64,000 nt of DNA from Eucalyptus grandis. Its lineage: Eukaryota > Streptophyta > Magnoliopsida > Myrtales > Myrtaceae. Of this stretch, positions 11,601 to 25,300 are shown one piece after another (within the stretch, counting starts at the first letter, position 1; the number at the start of each line of letters is the position of its first letter). The position numbers were made by a program, and so were the translations under genes. The notes beneath the pieces were generated by a model that saw nothing but the letters and a program-made list of their open reading frames with translations, was not told the origin of the DNA and ran no database searches. The stretch is from positions 39,650,072 through 39,714,071 of the forward strand of contig NC_052614.1 of the NCBI RefSeq assembly GCF_016545825.1, in the 5' to 3' direction.

Positions 11601-12412
11601 AACTTTTTTCTCAAAGCCTCGCACGGGGTTGCGGCGATTTTTCAACTAATCAAATAATAAACTTATATTCGTTTTAAAGAAATAAATTATTTACAAACTG
11701 GCTTCACATACTTATTGCTTTTCGGGCTTATATTGTAAGAATGGTTTCACGCTTCGCAAAAGACGTACTTTCGATTAGGTGGTTTCAGATCAAATTTATA
11801 TTTAAAAGGAAATACGAGACTTATTTAATAAAGAGAGAATACGGTGATTGGAGAAAATTTTGTCCCTCTTTCTGCTGTCTGATCCAGCTTTTCTTACTAG
11901 CCTTGAGGCTTAAGTAGGGCTGGGAGAGCTCGTCAACATGCAAAAGGACGTGACATGGAAACGTACGTCGCACCTAATAGCAATACCATGTTCGAGATAT
12001 CTACGTATTCGTCCAATTATTTATGTTAGGCCGATCTAAACATTCACTGCTTCTCCCTATAGAGAAACAAGACAAAAGCTGAAGGAAGCCAGGGGGGTGG
12101 GTGGAACTGAGTTTTGATCCGTGTCGCTTCCTCTCATCGCCCACTGAGTTCCCTTTCAAATGCTTTTTCCTTTTGAAACATCAGAATGATTGGATGGATT
12201 TTGGCCGGAGGAGCGGGACGAAAGGAAGAGTCACTGTCACAGTCAACTATTCCATTTCTCTTGAGAGGGGCCAATCACCCAGCCTCACCCCACCCTTCCT
12301 CGTTATTTTGTTCTTATTAAACAAATCCATTGTAGAGGCGTCCATCTCCGAGAGGACCGACTTCACGTCCTCAGAGAGTTTTATGTAAGACCGTCACAAA
12401 ATTGATGGGTCG
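8661..12412. repeat. Array flanking DNA, copy B
   Basis: Second copy of the 1180-6240 region, lacking the two elements at 3017-3543 and 4101-4964. It has its own extra block at about 10225-10485 (no ends recognised). Divergence is moderate, with many small indels and substitutions, so the duplication is not recent. No gene supported; predicted frames here fall on sequence that is not conserved as coding between the two copies. Confidence 0.8.
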
Positions 12413-13076
12413 AGCTTACGTGAACTTGATGTGCCCTCGAACTTCTCACTATAAGACCGACATGGAAAAGTAGATGTTACACGGACCGCGGGGTGAAAAA
12501 AATCGAAATCTTATAAAATCCACGTTGAAATAGCTATTTTCAAACCATCGATTTCCTTTAATCCAGATTTTATACCTTATTGTTGAATTTTGTAGTTTGG
12601 TTACTTAACGAATATACCAGGGGCACACTTTAATCCATTTAATAGGTATAGGACTTTTGGATAATTTTCCCTAGATTCATGTATTATGTTTTTTTTTTTG
12701 TTATGATTTATTGAAATTTGATCAACATTTTAGGTTTTTACGGGGAAAAAAAAGGGCTTTTAATGATTGTAATCATCGTGTTTGTCAATATATATGTATG
12801 TACAGTATTCACAGAGATCGAACTCCGGAGGTGGTATTGAACGGATCCATCCCTCTCCCCATATCCATTTGTTAGTAGGGCCCCATGCTGGGTGGTGATT
12901 GCCTTTTCTCACGAATCCTGGGGTCAAGAGGGTCGGTCGAAATTGGTTTCAACACGTGTTTTTCTCTCATCCGGTTCCGGATGGCCCCGTGAGCCAGCAC
13001 GTCTCTTGATTGAAAACATCGGAACCCGCGGCCGGAATCTTGCTAGTTCCTTCCTCGGAGAATTTCCCACGGAGCT
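12413..13076. other. No gene recognised upstream of AAA-ATPase fragment 3
   Basis: Sequence between flanking copy B and the copy 3 fragment. The part from about 12880 has GC content like coding DNA and an open frame on the plus strand, but I cannot match it to the AAA-ATPase N-terminus or to any other family. Confidence 0.4.
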
Positions 13077-13320
13077 TCTCTGACCCTGGCGCCCCCCACA
13101 CTGCGTTTGACGGGAAGACGGGAACAACAGCACGATGACCATATCAGGATTGTTCAACTCACCGACGGCCTGTGGTCGAGCTGCGGGAGCGAGAGGATCT
13201 TCGTGCTCACCACCGACCACATCGACAAGCTCGACTCATCATTGCTCCGGAGTGGCTGGATGGACATGAGTTGCTGCTCGTACCTGGCACTTAAGATCCT
13301 ACTCCAGAATTTGTTAGCTA
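13077..13320 (+). pseudogene. AAA-ATPase copy 3, internal fragment
   Basis: Matches copy 1 at about 580-835. The order is: Ser-Asp-Pro-like linker (tctgaccctggcgcccccca), a degenerate NNNTMTLSG region, then LTDGLWSSCGSERIFVLTTDHIDKLDSSLLRSG in the 13107 frame, then CSYLALKILLQN. The segment around 13107-13160 is shifted relative to the family and several bases are missing. Walker A, Walker B and both ends of the gene are absent. Its 3' end runs into LTR-like DNA. Confidence 0.85.
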
Positions 13321-13903
13321 GGTTTACTCCTATGTGGAGTACGTCCAATGAGTTGTAAGCCTAAAAAGGGCTTGAGCCCATATGATAAGCTATATAGAGA
13401 AATATGATTTCTCATTATCTATATAAAGAGGTTTCTGCAAAAAAGATTAGAACAAGAGAAAAACAGAAAACAGAAAATCTGGGGTTTGAGATAATATCGA
13501 ATTTACATCAAGCTAGCATTGGAGGTCGATTCATGGTCCGATTGAGCTGAAATTTTGTCAGCATGTTTGTGACGCAATTTTCTCGAATCTGAATGATTTT
13601 ATTTTCATTTGAAGCTCCATACATCAGGTTTTTTATGGATTGATCAAAATCTGCGGTTTTGGTCAGATTTATCCTTGATCTCTTGTGAAATTCATGTGTA
13701 TTGCCAATAATTATGTTCTTGAGGTCTTTGCCACTATGCACCTCTAGTATTTGCTAGAGAAGAACATTGTTTAACCAATTTTGTTGATAGTGAAGAATTT
13801 CGGGTGGACTTCGATCCTGTAGTTTTTGATTTCCTCATATTGATGAGGTTTTTCACGTAAAAATTGTTTTGTGTTCGCGCTTGGTGTTGGAGAAATCTTT
13901 CCA
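13321..13903. mobile_element. Possible solo LTR or LTR fragment (Copia-like)
   Basis: Features resembling a plant Copia LTR are a start near TGTTAGCTAGG, a TATA-like ctatataaagagg (13420-13432), and a late segment tttttcacgtaaaaattgt (about 13850) followed by a possible CA end at 13902-13903. The short word ccagaat occurs on both sides (13304-13310 and 13901-13907). I see no primer-binding site, gag or pol. Low confidence. Confidence 0.3.
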
Positions 13904-14240
13904 GAATATTTTGAAGATGACAAAACATTTCTATCAGTCTAAGTCTGGATATCGATAGTTAAAGTCTCAAGACTTTATAGTCTCAAGACTTTGTAATCTC
14001 AAGACTCAAGACTCAAGACTCAAGACTCAAACTTATTCTCACTGACAGTCTTTTTAATCCAGTGTTGAAGGAAATCCAAAGCCAAGGTTTATGGTTGAGG
14101 ATTTGATCCTATCCTCTGGAATAGATTCTTTGGTTGGATAATCATTTCGGATTCTTTGACTCTTATCTAAGATCGATTGAAGATCCGATGGTCGACGAAA
14201 TAATCTTGGATTATTCTATTCTTGGAAACCGAGATCCCGA
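13904..14240. repeat. Short tandem repeats of a caagact word
   Basis: gtctcaagact occurs in imperfect repeats from about 13960. A clean seven-base tandem (aagactc, about five units) spans 13997-14030. The rest of the stretch has no recognised feature. Confidence 0.7.
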
Positions 14241-14244
14241 TTGT

Positions 14245-16504
<2,260 letters not shown>

Positions 16505-17035
16505 GTTCCCGGAGTCCAACCTAGAACAGATAGATTTCACTGAACTCCAAATTCCAATGAACAAGATGTAACCATAGGCTTTAGCAACTCACCCGGCATA
16601 CTCAACAGCCATTGGCGATCAGAATTCTACAAACCCTCTCGCTCTACAACCGCGAAGGACACCTAATGTGCTTAACGAAACTAAATTCTACGAAACGTCT
16701 AGCATGCTTAGGAAGTGTACCTGATCAGGCTTGATGTTCGATGCCGGAGCAGGATGAGTAGAGATTCAGAATCAGACGGTACTTCAGAAAACAAGCCGAG
16801 AACTTTCTTGGGCGTTACAGAAGCAGAAGCAAGCGATGACAGTATGCACTGCTTATATGTAAAAAGGATCCCCATAAATTCTTGAACCCTGGAATACATC
16901 TGCTAAGCGGGTGCTAAGCGGTCAAGTTTTTTGTTTTGCCTTTTTCTGAGGAACGTCACCAGAAGGTTCCTCCTTGTCCATGCATTGAATTAATACGGAC
17001 CAGCTGCTGAAACCCTCTGAAAGGCACTTTAGCTC
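16505..17035 (-). other. Upstream region of the protease pseudogene
   Basis: Probably the former leader and first intron of the protease gene (a GT near an ATG-containing stretch at about 16600 in minus orientation). No independent coding evidence. Confidence 0.3.
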
Positions 17036-17620
17036 AAGTTTTAATTCTGGCTCGAATTTTTTTTGTCTCATTAAAAAAAATCGCCAAATTTATCTAGAGT
17101 CTTAATCCTAAATCTTTCTTTTTAAATTATAAAGCCTAAAGAATAAGTTATCTGAGAGTCTTAATCCTAACCCAAACTCTTTTTCCTTTTTCAAAGAATA
17201 CTATAAAAGAATACCAACTATAGCTCATGTCTCCAAAACGACAGCATTTATTTCTCGGACTTTATTTTTGTCTTATGAAAAAATACGCCAACTTTTAGTT
17301 GGCAGCCCAAAAAATCTTGTGAAAATACGCCAACTTTTAAGAGCCCAAAATCTTGTTGAGTTTCCGTCAAGAATCTACTGCACATGTGGAATGACACATT
17401 GAATCTTACCGAGGCATCATTGGACGAAAGCTTGATAGAGGTCAAATTTGGGTATTAATGTTTTTTAGAGACAAATAAAGTTGGCCAAAATTGGGATTCG
17501 ACCTAATGTTGGTACTTTTTCATGGGCTAGAATTGAGGCACGCCCAAAATTTTATATTTTATTTATGAGACAAAAAAAGAAATTTGGATCGAATTGAGAC
17601 CAATTAGGCTTAGTACTTTT
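17036..17620. mobile_element. Possible inverted-repeat MITE
   Basis: The left edge ctcgaattttttttgtctcatt and the right edge, reverse-complemented, gatccaaatttctttttttgtctcataaat, are similar. An internal direct repeat, aaatacgccaacttttaagt-like, occurs twice (17279-17298 and 17322-17340). The ends and target site are not defined. Confidence 0.4.
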
Positions 17621-17644
17621 AAGGGAATTAGGCCACTAGCCAGC

Positions 17645-17815
17645 ACAAAAAGGATTCACCCAACCACTGCCCGGTGGCGGCGTTGGTTTCGGCTCTCCCC
17701 TTACGAAGGGAAGAAGTTCGAATCCAAAACATCCTATCTTTAATTCTCGTGTCATCCAAAGGATTTGCTCGCCTATACGGGTTCCTGGATCACCAAAAAG
17801 AAAAGAAAAGGGATC
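17645..17815 (+). mobile_element. tRNA-derived SINE
   Basis: A B-box-like AGTTCGAATCC lies at 17715-17725, about 55 bases after a GC-rich A-box-like start (ccggtggcggcgttggtttc). An unrelated body and an A-rich tail aaaaagaaaagaaaag follow. Target-site duplications are imperfect (aaaaaggattca against aaaagggatccattca). The promoter pair and tail are the usual signs of a Pol III retroposon. Confidence 0.55.
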
Positions 17816-18313
17816 CATTCAAAATGATCTCTTTAAACTAACAAAAGATTGTGGAGATAAGATGGACATATTGAAATCATACACCATGATAAAGTGAATG
17901 GTAACTTTTTTTTAAGCACCGACTATCCAGATCACTTCTCTCCAATTCATAATCAAAGATCACGTCATCTCCCCAAAAGTTGCCAAGACAATAATACATT
18001 GGCTGAGTATATTGATCCATCGATCGAGTAAACACCGTGGCATTCTTGTTTTCTGGTTTAGGAGTTCTTGACTTCCTTGATGGGTTTCTTTACTCATTCT
18101 TGATTCCTTGGTTTGACAGCACCTCTCTCTCTCTGTTACTGAAACGGCTAGTCCAGTGCCAAACAGCGACTGCAAAGCACTTTACTTTTCCGCAGGATCG
18201 TTCCTCTTCCAAGAACCCAGAAGCGAGAAGAGCCATCTCTGCAGACTCCATCGAAGGGTTTACCTGGGCAAGGCCGGAAGCGAGGAAAAAGGCGCGAAAT
18301 TTGAGCCCCGGGG
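17816..18313 (+). promoter_or_regulatory. Upstream region and leader of the helicase gene
   Basis: DNA between the SINE and the helicase ATG. It contains a pyrimidine-rich leader-like stretch (about 18118-18140) and no clear TATA box. The open frame crossing the exon 1/intron 1 border from 18037 is not the protein. Confidence 0.35.
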
Positions 18314-21300
18314 ATGGACGACGACGATTGGGATTTGAGCGCCGAGGACTTGATTCCTCGAACGCGACGCGCTCCAGCAGCTCTCCCGCCCCCCGCGACT
18401 TCCCTGGGAGCCAGCCCCGATCCCCCGTTCCCGCCCCGAGCAGCGCCGGCTGGAACAGCACCCGGGTCGTTCCCGATTCTTGGCCATACAAAGGTTTTCC
18501 CGCTCGCTGGCTTCGTGTTTTTTTTTTTTTTTTTTTTCCGCGAGTGGATTTGTTTGTCGTGACGTTTTCTTGGGTACGATTGCCCTGGAAGCAGCGGTTT
18601 GACTCGCTCGTCGTTGTGCAGGGTGAAGACTTGCCGGCCCCGTCTAGAGCATGTGCTGGTAAATTGTTGCTCCTGAGTTGTGGGGATGAGGCCTGATTTT
18701 TGTTTTATTCTGTTTTGGCTAAGATGGTTTGTCTGGTTTTGGAGGAAGCAGTGGTCTGATGTTGATTTTCCGACTTCGCTGTGAACTGTTTGTTTAGATG
18801 AACTCGGGAAGGAGCTGCTGCCGAAGTCGTCTGTTAAGTTTTATCTTCATTCCAGTGGGAATGTGGCTGCAAAGTTCCAATATGACCAGGTTTGTTGGTG
18901 TTTTCCGACATCGTTTGCAGGGAAAGAGTCTTTTTCATTTGAGCACTGAAAGAGAGTTTTTTATGTTGTTTCTCCATTTTAATTTGGCTGCCACCAGGTT
19001 ATTGTTGCCGCTTTCCGCAAGATCCCTAAAGCCAGTTGGAATGCAAAAGAAAGGTATCTCTCTCCCTCTAAAAGCACGCGCGTGGGTGAAACATTCAACA
19101 TGTTTGCGTGGCTTGTGTACTTGCTTTTAGTTTCCAGCCACATAGCATACTCACAGGTGGTGTTATCAAACTGCAGAATTTGGATGTTCCCACTGTCTTC
19201 TTTGCCATCAGCCGAAAAAGTCCTTGCTGAAGAACGTGGCTGTAGAATTGAGGTAGTAACTCATAACTTTCCATCGTTCTTCTCTAAAATAAGTTTATTA
19301 TGTGCTGTATGAGTATATGCATGCTTAAGATATATAGAAATGCATGTTGAGTTTATCATCTTTGCGAGGTCTTTTAAGGTATGGACGTGCTGCTAAATTT
19401 ACACATCATAACTGGCAATGGTTGGTGTTGACTATACAAGTTGTCAATGGAAATGCCCTATACCGCAACTTATGAATATTGATTTATATGGCCATCATTC
19501 AGTTCATGTTACCTTTCAACTGACAATGCATCTCCTTATTTTGGCAGATGGTGAACTTGGATCCCTTTGGTATGCCGAGCTATTGCTGCTGCATCTGCTC
19601 TCCGGATCTACAAGGTGAAGAGTTGATGCATCTGAAATGTCTACTATATTCAACGATTGAACTCGACTTCTTTGTATTAAAATGCGTGATCTAACTATAT
19701 TTTGAAGTGATTGTTAGTTGAGTGCATTACTATCATTGAAACAAATGCATAAGTGTCAAAGTTGGATAGTGAGATTAATGGAAGAGTGTACTTTGGGCTT
19801 TATTTGAAGTCTTAATTATTATACATTTTTTTGGGGGGGGTTGTTAATTCCCATCTTTGTTGTATGAAGTCATTGATAATTTTTATGTTCCCAGACCGAT
19901 ATGGCAGTATGCCTAGTGATGTTGAATCAAAGCTTCTTCCATTTCAGCGGGATGGCGTTAGGTACGTACATACTATGGTGTTTTATTTTGTTAGAAAATG
20001 TTATGACATGTTCTGTAACTTAAAACATTCAATATCGAGTTTTCAATTTGGTTATTTATCTAATATTGCCTAGTGTAAATTTTTTTGTCAGGTTTGTCTT
20101 GCAGCATGGAATTCGCGTACTGATAGCCGATGAAATGGGACTGGGAAAGACTTTACAAGTGATACATTTTTTATCTCTTTAAATTATTTATCTGTAGTTT
20201 AAAACCGTGGCTGTCTCTCTTTCCAGCAGAATTGTTTTCTTAGTAGTTCATTTGGGAAAGATAATAAATTGTCAGTTCTTTGGATGCGTCATGTTTGGTT
20301 TCTGCATTTAAATGCTTGATGCTATTTTAAAACAACACTAGTATTTCATAAATCATGAGGAGTTTGTTTTGTTTTTCCTACTCTTTGTTTTCTGTACTGA
20401 AGAATCTCTAAGTTTGGTGTATACAATCTATTTATGTTAGAATCTGTCTTGCAACTGTATTCTTTGCATGGATCTCTTTTGCAACAAAGAGAGAAGAAAT
20501 TAATGTGACTTTTACAGATGTTTTGGATCTACTGTCTGAATTCTCAAATTTGGAAGTACAATTCTTAACAAAGCCATAGATTAATGACTTGTCTTGTTTG
20601 AGTTTGCACATTTTATCCTTTTGTTTGTGCAGGCAATTGCTGTTGCTACGTGCGTTCGTGATTCATGGCCTGTTCTTGTGCTCACACCATCTTCCTTGCG
20701 TTTGCATTGGGCTACAGTGAGTGTTTGCTTTCAATCTTTTTAACTATTATTTTACAAAGATGGCAGTTTAGGCCTGAATGTTTTTACTCTTTTCCTTGGA
20801 CAGATGATTCAGCAATGGCTAAATATACCTTCGTCAGACATACTTGTATGTTATTATATTATTTGTCTATATTACTTACTTCGGTGCCGCCCTCTTTGAC
20901 CTTATGTCTCTGATGCTACCATTGCTGGATATGTTAACAAGATATATAATTTTAAATATGAGAAATGGTGATTTATTGAATAATGCCTATGACCTTGGTT
21001 TCTAGGACTTTCATCTGATGGTTGTCATCTTTAATCTATATATCCTTCCTTGTCTCTTCTTTCATTGCTAATGGTGATTATCTGTTAGGTTCTTTTATCT
21101 CAATGTAAAGGGTCAAACAGAAGCGGATTTAGGATAGTGGCCTCAAACACCAAGAGCAGTGTACATCTTGATGGCCTTTTTAACATAATTTCTTATGATG
21201 TTGTCCCAAAGCTACAGAATGTGCTAATGTCATCAGATTTCAAGGTAATGCTCACATATCAGTCTTACTTTCTGACCATCTGTTTAATATACCTTAGATA

Positions 21301-22284
21301 GTTTCATAATTTGTCTTAATCAGAATAAATAAGTCATAGTGAACGAGCATGGCTGTGTGGGAGTCTTTAAGCTGATGCTTCATGTTCTGCCTTTTGTTTA
21401 GACATATGGAAACTGGTAAATCGGATGAGGATGGCCATCCTATTAGGTTAATGTAGAGTTTTCAAGCTGATCCTTGATTTTCTGCCTCTGTTAGTTAATT
21501 CTTTTTGGCTCTAATATTCAGCCTTTTCTTTGGCATCTCTGTGCATGCTTTAAAGTTGATGTTTTCATACAGCTTGTGATTGCAGATGAATCACATTTCC
21601 TGAAAAATGCACAAGCTAAGAGGACGACTGCTACCCTTCCTGTCATAAAGGTTTTATCAATTTCAATAACTGAGCCTGCTTGAGGCATATTTCAAATTTA
21701 GATCAATTACTTTACCATCTGCACTATTTGCTTGCTGGACGAAAGTTTAGATGTGCATTTCACAAGGCAGACAAGGTGCATGTTAGTATACATTCATTTT
21801 GCTTTTCATGCTACATCGGATGGTGTCCGCCTGTCCAGACTCCAGTGCTCTACAAAGCAGTTATATTCTATATTAGTATGTCATCGGTGAGTTCAAATGC
21901 CCATATGCTATTTATAGGCTGGTTTGCCCATCTAATGCATATTTTTCATCAAGGAAGCTTCTGGAAGACCTCCATCATTCATAAAAATTAATTGCACAAA
22001 ATTTACTTTCTTTTGACAACTTGGACATGGAATCATCTGACTTCATTTTCAGTTTTCAAGGGTAAAGTAGTTTGTTAGGTTTTATTGTTTTCCTCTGGCA
22101 ATTATTGTATTGGAAATGGCACGCACGTTAGCTTGATGCTTGCTTGTTGTTCAAAAGGTTGCCTCATCTTTTTCCAGCTAATTTGTGGAATACTGGTTTA
22201 TTAGAAGTGCACAATGTTTTGTAGCACCGTGTTTTCTCCTTGATTATTTTTTGATTGACAATTTATAATGTGAATACAGCAAAC

Positions 22285-22321
<37 letters not shown>

Positions 22322-25300
22322 ACTTCAATAATAACTTCGAGAAGGCTCAATATGCAATGTTGCTAAGTGGAACTCCTGCCTTGTCTAGACCAATTGAGCT
22401 TCACAAACAGGTACTTGAAGTGTTTAAAGTTGTAGCTGGTAAAGTTTTTACGAACTAGAGTTATGTATCAATGGTATGTGTCTACTTAACCTGTTTATGT
22501 GTTGCAGCTGGAGGCCCTCTATCCAGATGTTTACAAAATGTTCATGAATATGGTCAAAGATATTGCAAGGGTGTATGTGATGTTTGAAATTGCCCAATAA
22601 TTTTGCTTTGAAGTTATAATTGTTGGAGATTACTTTTAACAAAGAGAATCTTTTCAGGGATTTTTTGGTGTTTATCAAGGTGCCAGTAACCATGAAGAAT
22701 TGCACAATCTGATGAAGGCAACTGTTATGATCCGAAGGCTTAAAAGGGAAGTCCTTACGCAGCTCCCAGTTAAACGCAGGCAACAGGTAACTTTTTATAT
22801 CCTCCACTCTTATTCATTCCTGTATATCAGATCTCCTACATGCATTATTTTAGTAACATACATATTAATCAATGTTTGTTATGTTCTAGGATTAAGTTCT
22901 TCATTTCTATCAGTGTGGGGAATGAGAACCTTTTTAAACAAAGCCTAAAGAAAAGTCTTATGCCTAAAGAAAAGTCTTATCTCCTTAATGATTAGCTTTC
23001 TGAAAACTCCAAGTAGCAATTGAGTTATTGCTCTGATGTAGCCAGTCAGGTCAGTGGCCTTCAAATTTGAGCAATTTCTTCAACTTGTAATGGGCAATCT
23101 ACACTCACTGAGTCGTCCATTTAGATACTTCTGGGGGCAAAATTTGACTAAGTCAGATGAGTGTGAAGACCCATCTGAGAATGAAAGCCATGCTATTTGT
23201 AATCCATATGGCTTTATTTGCTTTTATCTTTCGTCAGTGGGAAAGCTTTTGCTTAATCCTGATAATATCAATCTCCAGTACACTCTTCATATTCGGCCTT
23301 TGTTTCAGGTTTTCCTTGATTTGGCTGATAAGGACATGAAAAGGATCAATGCTTTGTTTCGTGAGGTAATGATATTGATTTGAGAGGACATGAGAATGTT
23401 TTCTTTACTTTATGGCATAAATTTTGAATAAATGTGTTGAATTACCTTAGTTAATTTCTTTGTGTGCCTAAGCATAAGAAACTTAATCCAGCGACGTCAA
23501 TTACAATTGTAGTGTGAGGTGGTGATATTTTGAAGTGGAATTTTAGGTTTTCAGGGTGGATTATGAGTTTCTCTCTCAAAATTTCTGGTCATGAATTATT
23601 TCTATGAGAACTGTGGTTCTCATTTGATAAATCAGGCCATCTAAATTTATTAACGAAAATAATGAGAAAATCTGTGGCTACGATGTAAGTTGAATTGTAG
23701 TTTTGGAGCTTGAGCTTGTATCTTGTTTACACAAATAAATATTTTTATTACCTTGGGAGTTTCATTTCATATCCCTGACAATCATCTGAGTCTATGCATT
23801 TGATAATTTGATTGGACTTGGGAGGAGCTTTCTGCATGAAGTACTTCCATGTATTAATGCCATTGTTTCATGGAGTAAACTAGTTTGTGTGCTTTCAATA
23901 TTTATAAGCTTCTGAAGCTTTCAGACCAACAATTATTTAAAGCATGGAGTTGAGCAATTGAACATCAACGTTTGCACCAAATGAATGTGATAGATATGAG
24001 GATGCTGTGAGGAATGTGGTGGTGCACAAGAAAAGACACAATTAGAAATGAATCAGTTCGGTAAAAATTAGTTGTTGCTCCAGATGAGCATGAGATGAGA
24101 GAAGCTTGTTCGAGATGGTTTGGTCATGTTAAAACTAAGACCTTCAGGTCCAATGAGGACATATGATCAAGGGATAGTGAAGCAGGTTAGAAAGGGTGGG
24201 GGAAGACTTTGAAGAACGTGGAGTCAATAAGAAAAAATATTCATGCACAGCACGTTGGCACGCACTTAGTGGGATAAGGTCTAGTTTGTTGTGCTTGCTG
24301 TTGTTCACATAATGGAATGAGCAAAAGTGCTGTTAAGATGATCCCAATTTTTAAAGAGGAAAAGCTGGCACTATTTGTTTTTGAGAACATGGCCTTCATC
24401 TGGTCACTTCTTCAATTATTGAGAAGTGTTGCATGGCATGAGGAATCCATTTGCACTTCATGTGTGCTTTTAGTATACAATATATGAACTTTATGATTTT
24501 GTCAAGCTATGTAATCAGTTTTTACATTTTTTTTCTTCCATGGACTTAGAGATAGAGCCTCATTAGCTTAACTACCCAAAATGAATATTTCTGGCTTTGG
24601 CTCTTTTTGGACTTGTGAACGGTTGCAGTATATGGTTGGTGACAGTTGTTGTTCATATCACGTTTCCGGCTAATTACTATTATGTTATGTCCATTGTTTC
24701 TTGCAAGATGCTAATGACATTCTAGTGTGACGAAAGACAGTAGCCAATTGATTTATGTTTTGTAGTTAAAGGGGATAAAAGAAAGAATCAAGGCCTGCAC
24801 ATCAAAAGAAGAGGCCGAATCGCTCAAATTTTTCTGAGAAGAACCTGATTAACAAGGTATACAGGTCCATATGCATGAGATGTAAAAACTGAGTATATTT
24901 TGTGGTGAAGTCATTTCCATCAAGGTTATCCTTCTCAGCTTATTAGAAGTTTTTATGAACACCAACCCCGCACCCTGACCCAGGATGAATATGGAGGAAA
25001 AGAGAATATTACTCTCTAATGCACTGATTGTCTGCAGATATACACCGATTCTGCTGAAGCCAAAATCCCAGCTGTTCTAGACTACTTAGAAACAGTTGTT
25101 GAGGTAATTGACTGACCTATTTCTAGTCCATTTGAATTCCAATAAGCAACCATAAGTATTTTGGATTTAAGAATTTGTGACAGTTAAGCTTTTGTTTTAT
25201 CTCGTTGATTAGTGTCATAATCACTTGCTGTTTGAATTGCAATGTAGTGATCATACTTAGACTATCCATACTTGTATGTCCTTCAATGCTACATTTCTTT

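Noticed and set aside
13960..14030. CRISPR-like or regulatory array of gtctcaagact
   Set aside because: Simple tandem repeat with no spacers, in a plant genome.
18037..18696. 219-residue frame starting before helicase exon 1
   Set aside because: Out of frame with the conserved N-terminus and runs through intron 1.
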